The notes beneath the pieces are model-generated. The model was not told the DNA's origin. It did no database searches and was given only the letters and a program-made list of their open reading frames with translations. A stretch of DNA of 31,906 nucleotides from Pseudomonadota bacterium (GTDB taxonomy: Bacteria > Pseudomonadota > Alphaproteobacteria > Caulobacterales > Caulobacteraceae), in NCBI GenBank assembly GCA_023390245.1, contig JAEWDF010000096.1, forward strand, positions 1 to 31,906, in the 5' to 3' direction. The position numbers were made by a program, and so were the translations under genes. Below are positions 25,266 through 31,906 of this stretch, piece after piece. Every line of letters begins with the position of its first letter. Position 1 is the first letter of the stretch.

Positions 25266-27125
25266 GTGGAGTTGCAGGCGGTTCGCGCGCGCCGCGCCGC
25301 CGCCCGTTGCCGTCCGCTCAAGCCGTTCGAACCCATCCACCTGTCCGCCGCGCGATGGTCTCCGGGCTTCATCAAGCGCGTCGATCAGGCGCTGGCGCGC
25401 GGCTGGCGCCAGGGGGGCGGCCCGCGCCGGAGCATGTCGCCGCCCGTGGTCTGGGACGGCGCGGGCCGTTCGGCCGACACCCACTGGCATGCCTGGTGGC
25501 CGGTGGACCAGCTGTTCAACGCCCACGCCCTGACCGGCCAGGACCGCTATCTCGCGCCCGTGCGTGGCTATGTCATGGACTGGCTGGACCGGTTCCAGGC
25601 CCCGCTTCTGGCCCTGCCGGAAAGGGAGGCGATCGAAGCCGCCCTGGCGCGCTCCGACACCCAGGCCTGGTACGACATGTCAGTGGGCTTGCGCCTGCAT
25701 CGGCTGGCCTATCTGGCCGATGTCGCCGCACGCGACGACGCATGGTCCGACGCCGACTTGGGGCGGTTGTTCGCGGCGATTGATTTCCATCATCGTCTGT
25801 TGAGCGAGGAGCGGCTGTTTCAGGCGCATAACAACCACGGAGTCTTTCAGGCCCTGGGCCAATTGGCGGCGGCGGTGCGCCTGCCCGAAGGCCCGTGCGC
25901 GCCGGCGGCTCGGGCCCTGGCGTCTCGGCGGCTGGCTGCCTGTCTGGCCGAGCATTTTTTCGACAGCGGCCCGCACAAGGAACATTCGCCGGGCTATCAC
26001 CTGACCTTGCTGGACACCCTGGTCGCGGCCCGCGATCACGACCTGCCGGCGAGCCTGGACGCGGCCTGGCTCAGGCGCGCGGAAGAGGCTCTGGGCTGGA
26101 TGATAACGCCTCAGGGCGGTCTGGCGCCGATCGGCGACACCGACCGGGCGGCGGGCGCGCGCTCACCCGCCTACGCCAGACGGTTCATGGACCCCGGCGT
26201 GCGCGCCGCCTGGCTGGGCGAGGGGCGGGCGCCGCAAGGACTGAAGGTCTACGCCGACGCGGGGTATCTGTTTGCGCGGGTGGGAGAGGGCGCCGGCGCC
26301 GACTATCTGGCCCAGCAGGCCGGGTTTCACTCGCGCATGCATAAGCACGCCGATCACCTGGGATTCGTCTGGCACGCGGACGGCGCGGAGATATTGGCCG
26401 ATCCAGGCCGCTACGCCTATGTAGGCAAGAGCGCCCAAGGTTCGGCGCTGTCGCGCGACGGCTTCTGGTATGACGACCCGGCCCGCGTCCATGTCGAGCA
26501 AAGCGCATCGCACAACGTCGTAACGGTCGACGCGCGCAACCATGACCGGCGCGAGCCGTTCGGCTCGGCCCTCATCGGCTGGGGCGAGACCGACGACCTG
26601 GTGTGGAGCGAGGCCGAGGTCGCCCTGGCGCCCGGCGTGGCCTGGCGGCGCATGATCGTGCGCGGCGCGCACCGCTTCCTGCTCGTCGTGGATCGGGTCA
26701 GGGCGGGCGGCGGGAAGCGGCCCGCCGTCCGCCAGCATTTCACCCTGGGCCCGGCCTGGATGCAGACCGAAGGCCTGGCGTTCGAACGCGCCGGCGGTCC
26801 ATCGAGCCTGACGATCAGTAACCTGTCTCCTCGGGTCGCGCTGGAGTCCGTGCGGCGCGGCCAGGTCGAGCCCACGCTCGCCGGCTGGGTCGCCCGCAAA
26901 CCCCAGGAACTGGAGCCGGCCTGCACCGTGACCTTCGAGGCTGAGCCCGCGCGGTCGGTCCTGTTCGCGACGCTGTTCGTCCTGGGCGAAGCGACGCAGG
27001 CACAGGCGCAACTCGATCCGCGAACGATGTGCGGACGGATTTCCTGGTGCGACGAAGATGGCCGGCGAACCCTCGACCTGAGCCGGCAGGGCTGGCGGCG
27101 TCGCCTGGTCGCCGCTTGGCGCTGA
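25266..27125 (+). CDS. heparinase II/III-family protein (polysaccharide lyase-like)
   Basis: The 619-residue protein has the two-part layout of the family: an alpha-toroid N-terminal half (about 60-300) with the catalytic-region NNHG (189-192) and HSPGYH (240-245), and a C-terminal beta-sandwich opening with FHSRMHKHADHLGFVWHADGAEILADPGRYAY (His359, His361, Asp363), the family hallmark. Members cleave uronic-acid polysaccharides by beta-elimination; the substrate is unknown. No signal peptide is visible (MELQAVRARRAAARCRPLK), so it would act in the cytoplasm or leave by a non-Sec path. GTG start lies 10 nt after rpoD with GAGG as SD, implying read-through and translation linked to rpoD. Confidence 0.88.
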   Translation: MELQAVRARRAAARCRPLKPFEPIHLSAARWSPGFIKRVDQALARGWRQGGGPRRSMSPPVVWDGAGRSADTHWHAWWPVDQLFNAHALTGQDRYLAPVRGYVMDWLDRFQAPLLALPEREAIEAALARSDTQAWYDMSVGLRLHRLAYLADVAARDDAWSDADLGRLFAAIDFHHRLLSEERLFQAHNNHGVFQALGQLAAAVRLPEGPCAPAARALASRRLAACLAEHFFDSGPHKEHSPGYHLTLLDTLVAARDHDLPASLDAAWLRRAEEALGWMITPQGGLAPIGDTDRAAGARSPAYARRFMDPGVRAAWLGEGRAPQGLKVYADAGYLFARVGEGAGADYLAQQAGFHSRMHKHADHLGFVWHADGAEILADPGRYAYVGKSAQGSALSRDGFWYDDPARVHVEQSASHNVVTVDARNHDRREPFGSALIGWGETDDLVWSEAEVALAPGVAWRRMIVRGAHRFLLVVDRVRAGGGKRPAVRQHFTLGPAWMQTEGLAFERAGGPSSLTISNLSPRVALESVRRGQVEPTLAGWVARKPQELEPACTVTFEAEPARSVLFATLFVLGEATQAQAQLDPRTMCGRISWCDEDGRRTLDLSRQGWRRRLVAAWR

Positions 27126-27144
27126 CGCCGACCGCCTTCCACGA

Positions 27145-27180
27145 TGTGACGGCGAATACGAAGAGAATCGGCTAGCCTTC
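27145..27180 (+). promoter_or_regulatory. candidate promoter of the extensin-like gene with GANTC site
   Basis: GTGACG (27146-27151) and GCTAGCCT (about 27171-27178) resemble Caulobacter housekeeping elements, with a GAATC methylation-type site (27165-27169) between them. The -10-like element ends only a few bases before the ATG at 27185 and no SD exists, consistent with a nearly leaderless mRNA. Weak evidence. Confidence 0.3.
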
Positions 27181-27184
27181 CCAC

Positions 27185-27937
27185 ATGCCGATCCGCCGAC
27201 TTCGCGCCTGTTCCGTGACGATCGTCGCCCTGGCGCTGCTCCTTTCCGCCTGCGGCCGGCTTCTGCCCGATTTCCCGCCGCCGCCGTCGTCCTATCCGTC
27301 GACTCCCGGCCGTCCCGAAGCGCCGTTGGTCGGCGGGCTGGTCGACCGGGGCATCGACGGCGGGACCCAGGCGGCGGTGACGCGCGAGGGCGCGGACCTG
27401 GGCCGGTGCATGGCCGAGCTGACTGCCGCCCGCGTGACCTTCAGCCCCGTCACCGATCGCGTGAACGGCCCGGCCTGCGGCCTTCGCCAGGGCGGGGTGC
27501 TGGGGCCGGACCTGGGGACGGTGGCGCGCATGGCCCCAGGCGACGTGCAGATGACCTGCCAGCTGGCGCTGGCGCTGAGCGTGTGGCGGCGCCAGTCGTT
27601 GGAGCCGGCGGCGCGCGAGATCCTGGGATCGGACGTCGTGCAGATCGACCACTTCGGCGCCTACGCCTGCCGCAATGTGAACAACGGCGCGGGCAGCAGC
27701 CGCATCAGCAGCCACGCCCAGGCCGCCGCGCTGGACTTCGCGGGCGTGCGGCTGCGCGACGGGCGGCGCATCTCGGTCGCGGCGGACTGGAACGGCGCCG
27801 GACCCGAGGCCCGCTTCCTGCGCCGCGTGCGCGACGACGCCTGCCGGGTGTTCGGGACGACGCTGAGCCCGGACTACAACGCCGTCCACCACGACCACCT
27901 GCATCTGGAGGCGACCGATACGCGGTTCTGCCGCTAG
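27185..27937 (+). CDS. extensin-like C-terminal domain lipoprotein
   Basis: A 250-residue lipoprotein: signal with lipobox LLSAC, lipidated Cys23, then a Pro-rich linker (PDFPPPPSSYPSTPGRP). The remainder is an extensin-like C domain (PF06904): GPACGLRQGGVLGPDL, MTCQLALALSVWRRQSLEPAA, IDHFGAYACRNVNNGAGSSRISSHAQAAALDFAGVRL, and HHDHLHLE at 235-242. The SSHAQAAALDFAG and HHDHLHLE blocks resemble the metal site of D,D-peptidases of the M15 type, so a periplasmic murein-related hydrolase role is plausible but unproven. Six cysteines may form disulfides. It ends 12 nt from the convergent glutaredoxin-MauE gene. Confidence 0.9.
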   Translation: MPIRRLRACSVTIVALALLLSACGRLLPDFPPPPSSYPSTPGRPEAPLVGGLVDRGIDGGTQAAVTREGADLGRCMAELTAARVTFSPVTDRVNGPACGLRQGGVLGPDLGTVARMAPGDVQMTCQLALALSVWRRQSLEPAAREILGSDVVQIDHFGAYACRNVNNGAGSSRISSHAQAAALDFAGVRLRDGRRISVAADWNGAGPEARFLRRVRDDACRVFGTTLSPDYNAVHHDHLHLEATDTRFCR

Positions 27938-27949
27938 GCCGCGTCCGGC

Positions 27950-28693
27950 TCAGCCCCAGGCCATCCACGCCATCCACACGGCCATCAGCACCATCATCAC
28001 GTTCTCGGTCAGGGACAGGAAGCCCAGCGGGACGTTGCTGTCGCCGCCGACGCAGGCGCACTTCAACTCGCGCTTCTGGATGTAGACGGCCTTGAACACG
28101 GACCAGCCGCCGATCAGGCCGATGAAGGCCGCCGCCGGGGCCGACAGCCAGGTCAGAACGCCGGCGATCATCAGGACGCCCGCACCCAGCTCCACGAACG
28201 GATAGACGTGGGCGTAGGGCACCCAGCGCCGCGCCAGCAGGTCGTAGCCCAGGAACATGGTGGCGAAACCGTCGAGGTCGCGCAGCTTCAGCATGGCCAG
28301 GGCGCACATGGAAAAGGCGATGAACCACTCGGGCGTCCGCGCGGTCCACAGCGTGCCCGCCGCGAAGCTTGCGGCGACGGCCATAAGCGCAGCGACGGCG
28401 AAGACGACCAGCACGGGGGTGTAGGTCTTGCGGTTAGGATCCCTGACCGGCTTGCCCAGGAAGCGGCGCAGGTCGTCGTAGCCGCCGATCCGCCGGCCGT
28501 CGATGAAGGTCTGGGGCGTGGTCTTCACCCCGTGCTCGGCCTTGAAGGCGTCGGTCTCTTCGCGCGTGGTCAGCCAGCGGTCGTCCACCTTGTAGCCTGC
28601 GCTCCTCAGCAGGTGGCGCGCACGCAGCCCCCAGGGACAGACGTGCTTTTCCATCACCATGCGATACAGGACGGCGGTCTTCTGTTCGGCCAT
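27950..28693 (-). CDS. glutaredoxin-MauE/DoxX-like membrane fusion protein
   Basis: A 247-residue fusion. Residues 1-80 are a glutaredoxin domain with a monothiol-type active site CPWG (Cys19), cis-Pro motif TTPQTFIDG (Pro60) and GGYDDLRRFLG. Residues about 90-247 hold at least four hydrophobic helices of the MauE/DoxX redox-associated type, with KCACVGGDSN (Cys212, Cys214) in the last loop followed by LGFLSLTENVMMVLM. The arrangement suggests electrons or thiol equivalents are moved between the soluble domain and a membrane Cys pair. SD GAAGGAG is 7 nt before ATG. The divergent MerR gene and mer-like operator point to control by a thiophilic metal or redox signal. Confidence 0.88.
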   Translation of the reverse strand: MAEQKTAVLYRMVMEKHVCPWGLRARHLLRSAGYKVDDRWLTTREETDAFKAEHGVKTTPQTFIDGRRIGGYDDLRRFLGKPVRDPNRKTYTPVLVVFAVAALMAVAASFAAGTLWTARTPEWFIAFSMCALAMLKLRDLDGFATMFLGYDLLARRWVPYAHVYPFVELGAGVLMIAGVLTWLSAPAAAFIGLIGGWSVFKAVYIQKRELKCACVGGDSNVPLGFLSLTENVMMVLMAVWMAWMAWG

Positions 28694-28734
28694 GATCCGG
28701 CTCCTTCGGCTTTGTGTTCAACGCGACCGGCCCC

Positions 28735-28765
28735 ATCTGGGGTGCGGACCATGGTACGGAGTCAA
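28735..28765 (-). promoter_or_regulatory. MerR-type operator/promoter for the glutaredoxin-MauE gene
   Basis: Read on the minus strand, TTGACT (28765-28760) starts a TTGACTCCGTACC half site identical to the left half of the classical mer operator. The right half (GGTCCGCACC) is imperfect. At 19-bp spacing, the long spacer expected for MerR-activated promoters, lies a weak -10 (CCAGAT, 28740-28735). It sits between the divergent MerR and glutaredoxin-MauE genes. Confidence 0.5.
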
Positions 28766-28768
28766 GGG

Positions 28769-29185
28769 ATGTCTGATGCGGGACGGGCGACCGCAGGCGT
28801 TTCGATCGCGGGTTTGGCGCGCGCGGGCGGCGTGGGCGTCGAGACGGTGCGCTACTACCAGCGGCGGGGCCTGATGCCGACGCCGGATCGGGCGGGCGGC
28901 ATGCGCCGGTATGGAGACGCGGACGCGCGCCGCCTGCGCTTCATCCGCTCGGCCCAGGCGGCGGGCTTCACCCTGGAGGAGATCGGCGAACTGCTGGCGC
29001 TGGACGCCGGCCAGGACCACGCCCGCGCCCGCGCCCTGGCCGAGGCGCGGATCGCCGCCCTGGACCGACGGATCGCGGACCTGCAGGCCGCCCGGGTTTC
29101 GCTGCAGGGCCTGGCCCGCCGGTGCGGCGACGCGGTCGCCGGCCCGTGCCCCATCCTGACGGCGTTCGAGGGCCAGGCCGGCTGA
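28769..29185 (+). CDS. MerR-family transcriptional regulator (mercury-MerR-like)
   Basis: A 138-residue activator/repressor: N-terminal winged helix-turn-helix (VSIAGLARAGGVGVETVRYYQRRGLMPTPDRAGGMRRYGDADARRLRFIRSAQAAGFTLEEI), a dimerisation helix (about 85-118) and a C-terminal metal-binding segment RRCGDAVAGPCPILTAFEGQ resembling the CxxxxxxxxCPLI of mercury MerR. Cys119 and Cys127 match two of the three Hg ligands; the third (Cys82 in Tn501 MerR) is His84 here (GQDH versus GTHC), and the Cys-Cys spacing is one shorter. ATG 28769 is used; ATG 28751 would add six residues but falls inside the putative operator. It ends 6 nt from the convergent SDR gene. Confidence 0.9.
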   Translation: MSDAGRATAGVSIAGLARAGGVGVETVRYYQRRGLMPTPDRAGGMRRYGDADARRLRFIRSAQAAGFTLEEIGELLALDAGQDHARARALAEARIAALDRRIADLQAARVSLQGLARRCGDAVAGPCPILTAFEGQAG

Positions 29186-29191
29186 CGGGCC

Positions 29192-29944
29192 TCAATGGCT
29201 GCGGTTCAGGGCCGCGAACACCGTGTCCCAGGCGCCGCCGCTCTCGGCGTAGCGCAGCGGCTTGACCCGCTCGACCAGGATTTCCCCGCGCGGGGTCTCG
29301 CCCCGCTCGATCAGGCCGATGACCTCGGCGATGTAGTCGGCCAGGGGCATGGCGTTCGGGTTTTCCGCATGGCCGGGCATCAGGTCGGTGGCCACGGCGG
29401 GCGGGGCCAGCTCCAGCACCTCGACCGCGGTGTCGCGCAGCTGGTCGCGCAGGGCGATGCTCCAGCTGTGCATGGCGGCCTTTGTGGCGTTGTAGGTCGG
29501 CGTGGCGCTCAGCGGGATGAAGGCCAGGCCGGAGGTCACCGTCATCACCGTCGCCGCCGGCTGGGCCAGCAGATGGGGAAGCAGGGCGCCGGTCAGGCGG
29601 ATCGGTCCCAGAAGGTTGGTGGCGACGGTCGCGTCGATGATGTCGAAGGCGAACGGGGCCGTCAGGTCCTCCGCCTTCATGATCCCGGCGTTGTGGACGA
29701 CGACGTTCAGGGCCGGATGGTCGCGGACAACCTGTTCGCCGAAGGCGCGGACGGCGGCGGCGTCCGTCATGTCCAGCGTCGCCCAGGCCATGCCGGGATT
29801 GGCGTCGGCGGTTTCCTTCAGCACGTCCTCGCGACGGCCGGTGATGATGACCGCATTGCCCCGCGCGTGCAGCGCCTCGGCCAGCGCCCGGCCGATGCCC
29901 GAGCCGCCGCCCGTGATCAGGATGGTGTTGCCGGTGATGTTCAT
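29192..29944 (-). CDS. short-chain dehydrogenase/reductase
   Basis: A 250-residue classical SDR: NAD(P)-binding TGGGSGIG (11-18), the stabilising NAG (85-87), catalytic Ser138 (TVTSGLAF), and YNATK with Tyr151 and Lys155. ITGRREDVL after the second strand (Arg at 37-38) suggests NADP(H) preference. The C-terminal part (GEILVERVKPLRYAESGG) resembles DltE-like SDRs of unknown substrate. SD AAAGGAG is present. It is divergent from an HxlR regulator, a frequent pairing in which HxlR controls the oxidoreductase in response to quinones or electrophiles; that role is inferred. Confidence 0.92.
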   Translation of the reverse strand: MNITGNTILITGGGSGIGRALAEALHARGNAVIITGRREDVLKETADANPGMAWATLDMTDAAAVRAFGEQVVRDHPALNVVVHNAGIMKAEDLTAPFAFDIIDATVATNLLGPIRLTGALLPHLLAQPAATVMTVTSGLAFIPLSATPTYNATKAAMHSWSIALRDQLRDTAVEVLELAPPAVATDLMPGHAENPNAMPLADYIAEVIGLIERGETPRGEILVERVKPLRYAESGGAWDTVFAALNRSH

Positions 29945-30049
29945 GGAAAGGCTCCTTTGCGGGTGACGCGGATGGAGGTAGGACCGACACTCTCCATTGG
30001 GAAGCAGGCACCAGAACCCGCCATACTTACCGGACAGGAAGATTTGGAC

Positions 30050-30457
30050 ATGACGGCCGTTCCACCCGCAAGAATCGCGCATCCCGAAACGGGTGAGCCG
30101 GCCGACCCCCGCGTCGAGGCCCTGGTCAACGACGTCATCGGCCGCGTCGCCGACAAGTGGACCATGCTGATCCTGGAGGTGCTGGCCGAGCACGGGGAGA
30201 TGCGCTTCACCCGCATCGGCGAACAGGTCGGCGGCATCAGTCAGAAGATGCTGACCCAGACCCTGCGGCTGATGGAGCGCGACGGCCTGGTGGTGCGCAC
30301 GGTCCATCCGGTGATCCCGCCCAAGGTCGAGTACCGCCTGACTGACCTGGGCGTCACCCTGGCCCAGGCCTTCTGCGGCGTCTGGACCTGGGCCGAGGCC
30401 AACATCGAACGGATCGAGGCGGCGCGGGCGGATTTCGACGGCCGAAAGGCGCGTTAG
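30050..30457 (+). CDS. HxlR-family winged-helix regulator
   Basis: A 135-residue regulator with the HxlR fold: VNDVIGRVADKWTMLILEVLAEHGEMRFTRIGEQVGGISQKMLTQTLRLMERDGLVVRTVHPVIPPKVEYRLTDLG. The hallmark IGDKW-type segment (GRVADKW), ISQKMLTQTLR recognition helix and PPKVEYRLT wing are clear. One Cys is near the C-terminus (FCGVW). SD AGGAAG precedes ATG 30050. It is divergent from the SDR with a 105-nt shared region containing a possible -10 (TACTTA near 30023). It likely represses the SDR and itself; the inducer is unknown. Confidence 0.92.
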   Translation: MTAVPPARIAHPETGEPADPRVEALVNDVIGRVADKWTMLILEVLAEHGEMRFTRIGEQVGGISQKMLTQTLRLMERDGLVVRTVHPVIPPKVEYRLTDLGVTLAQAFCGVWTWAEANIERIEAARADFDGRKAR

Positions 30458-30459
30458 GA

Positions 30460-30478
30460 CGGCCTGGAAGCCAGGCCG
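30460..30478. terminator. hairpin between convergent hxlR-type gene and lipoprotein gene
   Basis: CGGCCTGG (30460-30467), loop AAG, CCAGGCCG (30471-30478): a perfect 8-bp stem in the 36-nt gap between two stop codons. No T run is present, so it may be a weak bidirectional terminator. Confidence 0.4.
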
Positions 30479-30493
30479 CCCCGGCGGTCGCCC

Positions 30494-31153
30494 CTAGCCG
30501 GCGCTCAGCACCTTCGTCCCGGTGAAGGCGCCGGCGGCGTCGAAGTCGTAGCCGACGGTCAGCTTGCCGTCCTGGGCGCAGGCGTGGCAGGTCCGAAGCG
30601 GCGTCTCGAACACCAGCCGCTGGCCCGACGGCAGGCTGTCGTTGCGCACGAAGGCGGCGGGCGGAAAGGGATCGGCGTCGGGATGGGCGGCCCTGAACGC
30701 CTTGAAGGCCGGGTCGGCGTCCAGGCCGTCCGGCGCTTTCTCCGTATTGATCGGATCGCCCGAGGCGGGGACCAGCCAGGTCCCCTCGTTGGTGTTGGCG
30801 CGCATCGGATAGGTGACGGCGGCCACGCCCACGCCGCCCTCGTCGCGCCAGCCGGAGACGTAGCCCGTCTCGTCATGGTCGACCAGGAAGCGCACGGCGG
30901 CGGCCTGTGCGGGGCCCGCAGCCTCGGCCGTGCGGATGAAGCAGGCGTCGATGTCGGCTTGCTGGCGGCAGGCGTCCAGGCCCGCGCCGTCCCAGACCGC
31001 GTCCTTGGTCAGACCCGAGGCGGCCGGCGCGGTCGCGGGCGGCGGCGTTTGGGTTTCGGCCGTCTGGGCGGGCTGCCTGGAGCCGTCGCCGCATGCGGCC
31101 AGCAGGCCGGCGGCGGCGATCAGGGCGAGGGGGGCGGCGGTGCGGATGATCAT
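30494..31153 (-). CDS. lipoprotein of unknown function with C-terminal CHAC motif
   Basis: A 219-residue lipoprotein: signal with lipobox LLAAC, lipidated Cys21, then a Thr/Pro/Ala-rich linker to about 45. The folded part has Cys62 and Cys71 (ACRQQADIDACF), which could form one disulfide, and Cys189-H-A-Cys192 (RTCHACAQDGKLTVGYDFD) near the end. I recognise no characterised family. The ATG at 31153 is chosen over the longer open frame because it has SD GGAGA and immediately yields a lipoprotein signal. The CHAC pair might be structural or redox-active; it is too short for haem binding (no CxxCH). Confidence 0.82.
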   Translation of the reverse strand: MIIRTAAPLALIAAAGLLAACGDGSRQPAQTAETQTPPPATAPAASGLTKDAVWDGAGLDACRQQADIDACFIRTAEAAGPAQAAAVRFLVDHDETGYVSGWRDEGGVGVAAVTYPMRANTNEGTWLVPASGDPINTEKAPDGLDADPAFKAFRAAHPDADPFPPAAFVRNDSLPSGQRLVFETPLRTCHACAQDGKLTVGYDFDAAGAFTGTKVLSAG

Positions 31154-31260
31154 GGGGATGTCTCCTGTTCGACGCCGGCCCGTCAGTTCGGACGACGACG
31201 TCGTCGCAGGCCGGTTTGGCCGAAGCGGAACGCACGACAGCGCCGGCGGCTCCGCAGGCC

Positions 31261-31590
31261 TCAGGCCTGCACCTTCTCCACGATGAAGTGGCGGCCCTGG
31301 CGGTCCTCGATCTCGACGACCCACAGATCGGGATCGTATCGGCGCTGGCGTTCGACGTAGGCGTCCAGTTCGCTCTCGCTCTCGCTGGTCACCGGCTGCA
31401 TCCACAGCCGTTCGCCGTCCGGCCCGAACGCCTCGGTGTAGAGCTTGGCCGTCCGTTCGGAGGTGTCATACGCCTTGACGATCACGGCGCCGGCGCGCGG
31501 GTCGCCCTTCTTGACCACGGTGGCGAAGGCGCCGCCGATCTCGGCCCGGCGGATCAGGGCGCCGACCCAAACGTCGCTGGACAGAAGCAA
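31261..31590 (-). CDS. DUF1491-family protein
   Basis: A 109-residue protein matching DUF1491 (PF07372), a small alphaproteobacterial family without known function. Blocks: SSDVWVGALIRRAEIGGAFATVVKKGDPRAGAVIVKAYD, ERLWMQPV and YDPDLWVVEIEDRQGRHFIVEK. It has no signal peptide or membrane segment, so it is cytoplasmic. The start is TTG (31588-31590), with GCAGGG about 8 nt upstream; no ATG or GTG is available in frame before the conserved DVWVGALIRR. It is divergent from the partial secreted-protein gene at 31647. Confidence 0.87.
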   Translation of the reverse strand: MLLSSDVWVGALIRRAEIGGAFATVVKKGDPRAGAVIVKAYDTSERTAKLYTEAFGPDGERLWMQPVTSESESELDAYVERQRRYDPDLWVVEIEDRQGRHFIVEKVQA

Positions 31591-31646
31591 TTCGCTAACC
31601 CTGCTCGGAAACGGGACCCAAAGGCGTGTCGTGCCAGGATCGGAGC

Positions 31647-31906
31647 ATGAGGATAGGCCCTTCGCCCCGCCAAGCCAAAGCCCTGCTGGCCGCGACCCTG
31701 ATCGCGGTCCTGCCGGCGGCCGCGCGCGCCGGCGGCTCGGACCGCTATTACGAGCGCAGCTTCGTCCTGGCCGCGCATGGCAAGTGCGGCCTGTTCCAGC
31801 CCCGACTGGTCGCCGCCCTGAACGCCGCCGCCTGGCAGGCTCGGGGCGCGGCCCTGCGCGCCGGGGCCACCGACCGCGACCTGGCCGAGACGGCGCGGCG
31901 CGCGCG
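31647..31906 (+). CDS. secreted hypothetical protein, 5' part (runs off window end)
   Basis: The frame is open from ATG 31647 to the last base (86 complete codons), so the gene continues beyond the window. It has a signal peptide (MRIGPSPRQAKALLAATLIAVLPAAARA, cleavage before GGSDRYY) and a mature start GGSDRYYERSFVLAAHGKCGLFQPRLVAALNAAAWQARGAALRAG. AGGA lies 9 nt before the ATG. I do not recognise a named family. It appears to be an exported, alanine-rich helical protein with one Cys so far. Confidence 0.7.
   Translation, partial: MRIGPSPRQAKALLAATLIAVLPAAARAGGSDRYYERSFVLAAHGKCGLFQPRLVAALNAAAWQARGAALRAGATDRDLAETARRA

Noticed and set aside
28751..28753. ATG 28751 as the MerR start
   Set aside because: It lies within the mer-like operator and adds non-family residues; ATG 28769 is closer to the conserved HTH.
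31193..31206. 14-bp perfect palindrome CGACGACGTCGTCG upstream of the lipoprotein gene
   Set aside because: Built of simple GAC/GTC triplets common in this genome; no second site or promoter context supports an operator.

Overview
The window is a dense, high-GC chromosomal stretch from an alphaproteobacterium, most likely Caulobacterales and probably Brevundimonas-like. The evidence is the rpsA-ihfB order, the dnaG-rpoD macromolecular-synthesis pair, a DnaG without zinc-finger cysteines, a long-insert RpoD, a DUF1491 protein, several TonB-dependent receptors, and GANTC sites in putative promoters. Genus assignment is inference from sequence style only. No tRNA, rRNA, CRISPR array, transposase or phage gene was seen.

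Layout. 1-2042 (+): 3' part of rpsA, a tandem structured repeat and a strong terminator, then ihfB and mscL. 2043-3650: a palindromic intergenic repeat, a tandem-GNAT protein (-), and a regulatory gap. 3651-5585 (+): a POT-family peptide/H+ symporter with a large extracytoplasmic insert, closed by a terminator shared with a convergent TonB-dependent receptor (5663-7735, -). That receptor is divergent from a TraB/GumN-like secreted protein; three TCATTACA boxes at exact 14-bp spacing lie between them. 8899-10690 (-): a small membrane protein and TldD.

10734-17457 (-) is the most interesting block: TonB-dependent receptor, PepSY-TM protein, DUF2271 protein, DUF4198 protein, ApbE flavin transferase, and a membrane-anchored CysJ-like diflavin reductase. 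The DUF2271 protein carries a textbook ApbE flavinylation motif (DGVSGAT). I read the block as a transmembrane electron-transfer chain: NAD(P)H to diflavin reductase, to PepSY membrane protein, to covalently flavinylated periplasmic DUF2271 protein, to a metal (probably ferric) substrate imported by the receptor. Two oddities stand out: neither the ApbE nor the receptor shows a signal peptide, and a 151-bp palindromic element sits between the receptor and the rest.

17506-19800: a Mur ligase (Mpl-like, -) divergent from an LD-carboxypeptidase (+), which together make sense as murein tripeptide recycling. 20046-21296 (-): a patatin-like lipoprotein. 21380-27937 (+): dnaG, rpoD, a heparinase II/III-like protein translationally close to rpoD, and an extensin-like lipoprotein. 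27950-29185: a glutaredoxin-MauE fusion (-) divergent from a MerR regulator (+), with a mer-type half operator between. 29192-30457: an SDR (-) divergent from an HxlR regulator (+). 30494-31906: a CHAC-containing lipoprotein (-), a DUF1491 protein (-), and the 5' part of a secreted protein (+) cut by the window end.
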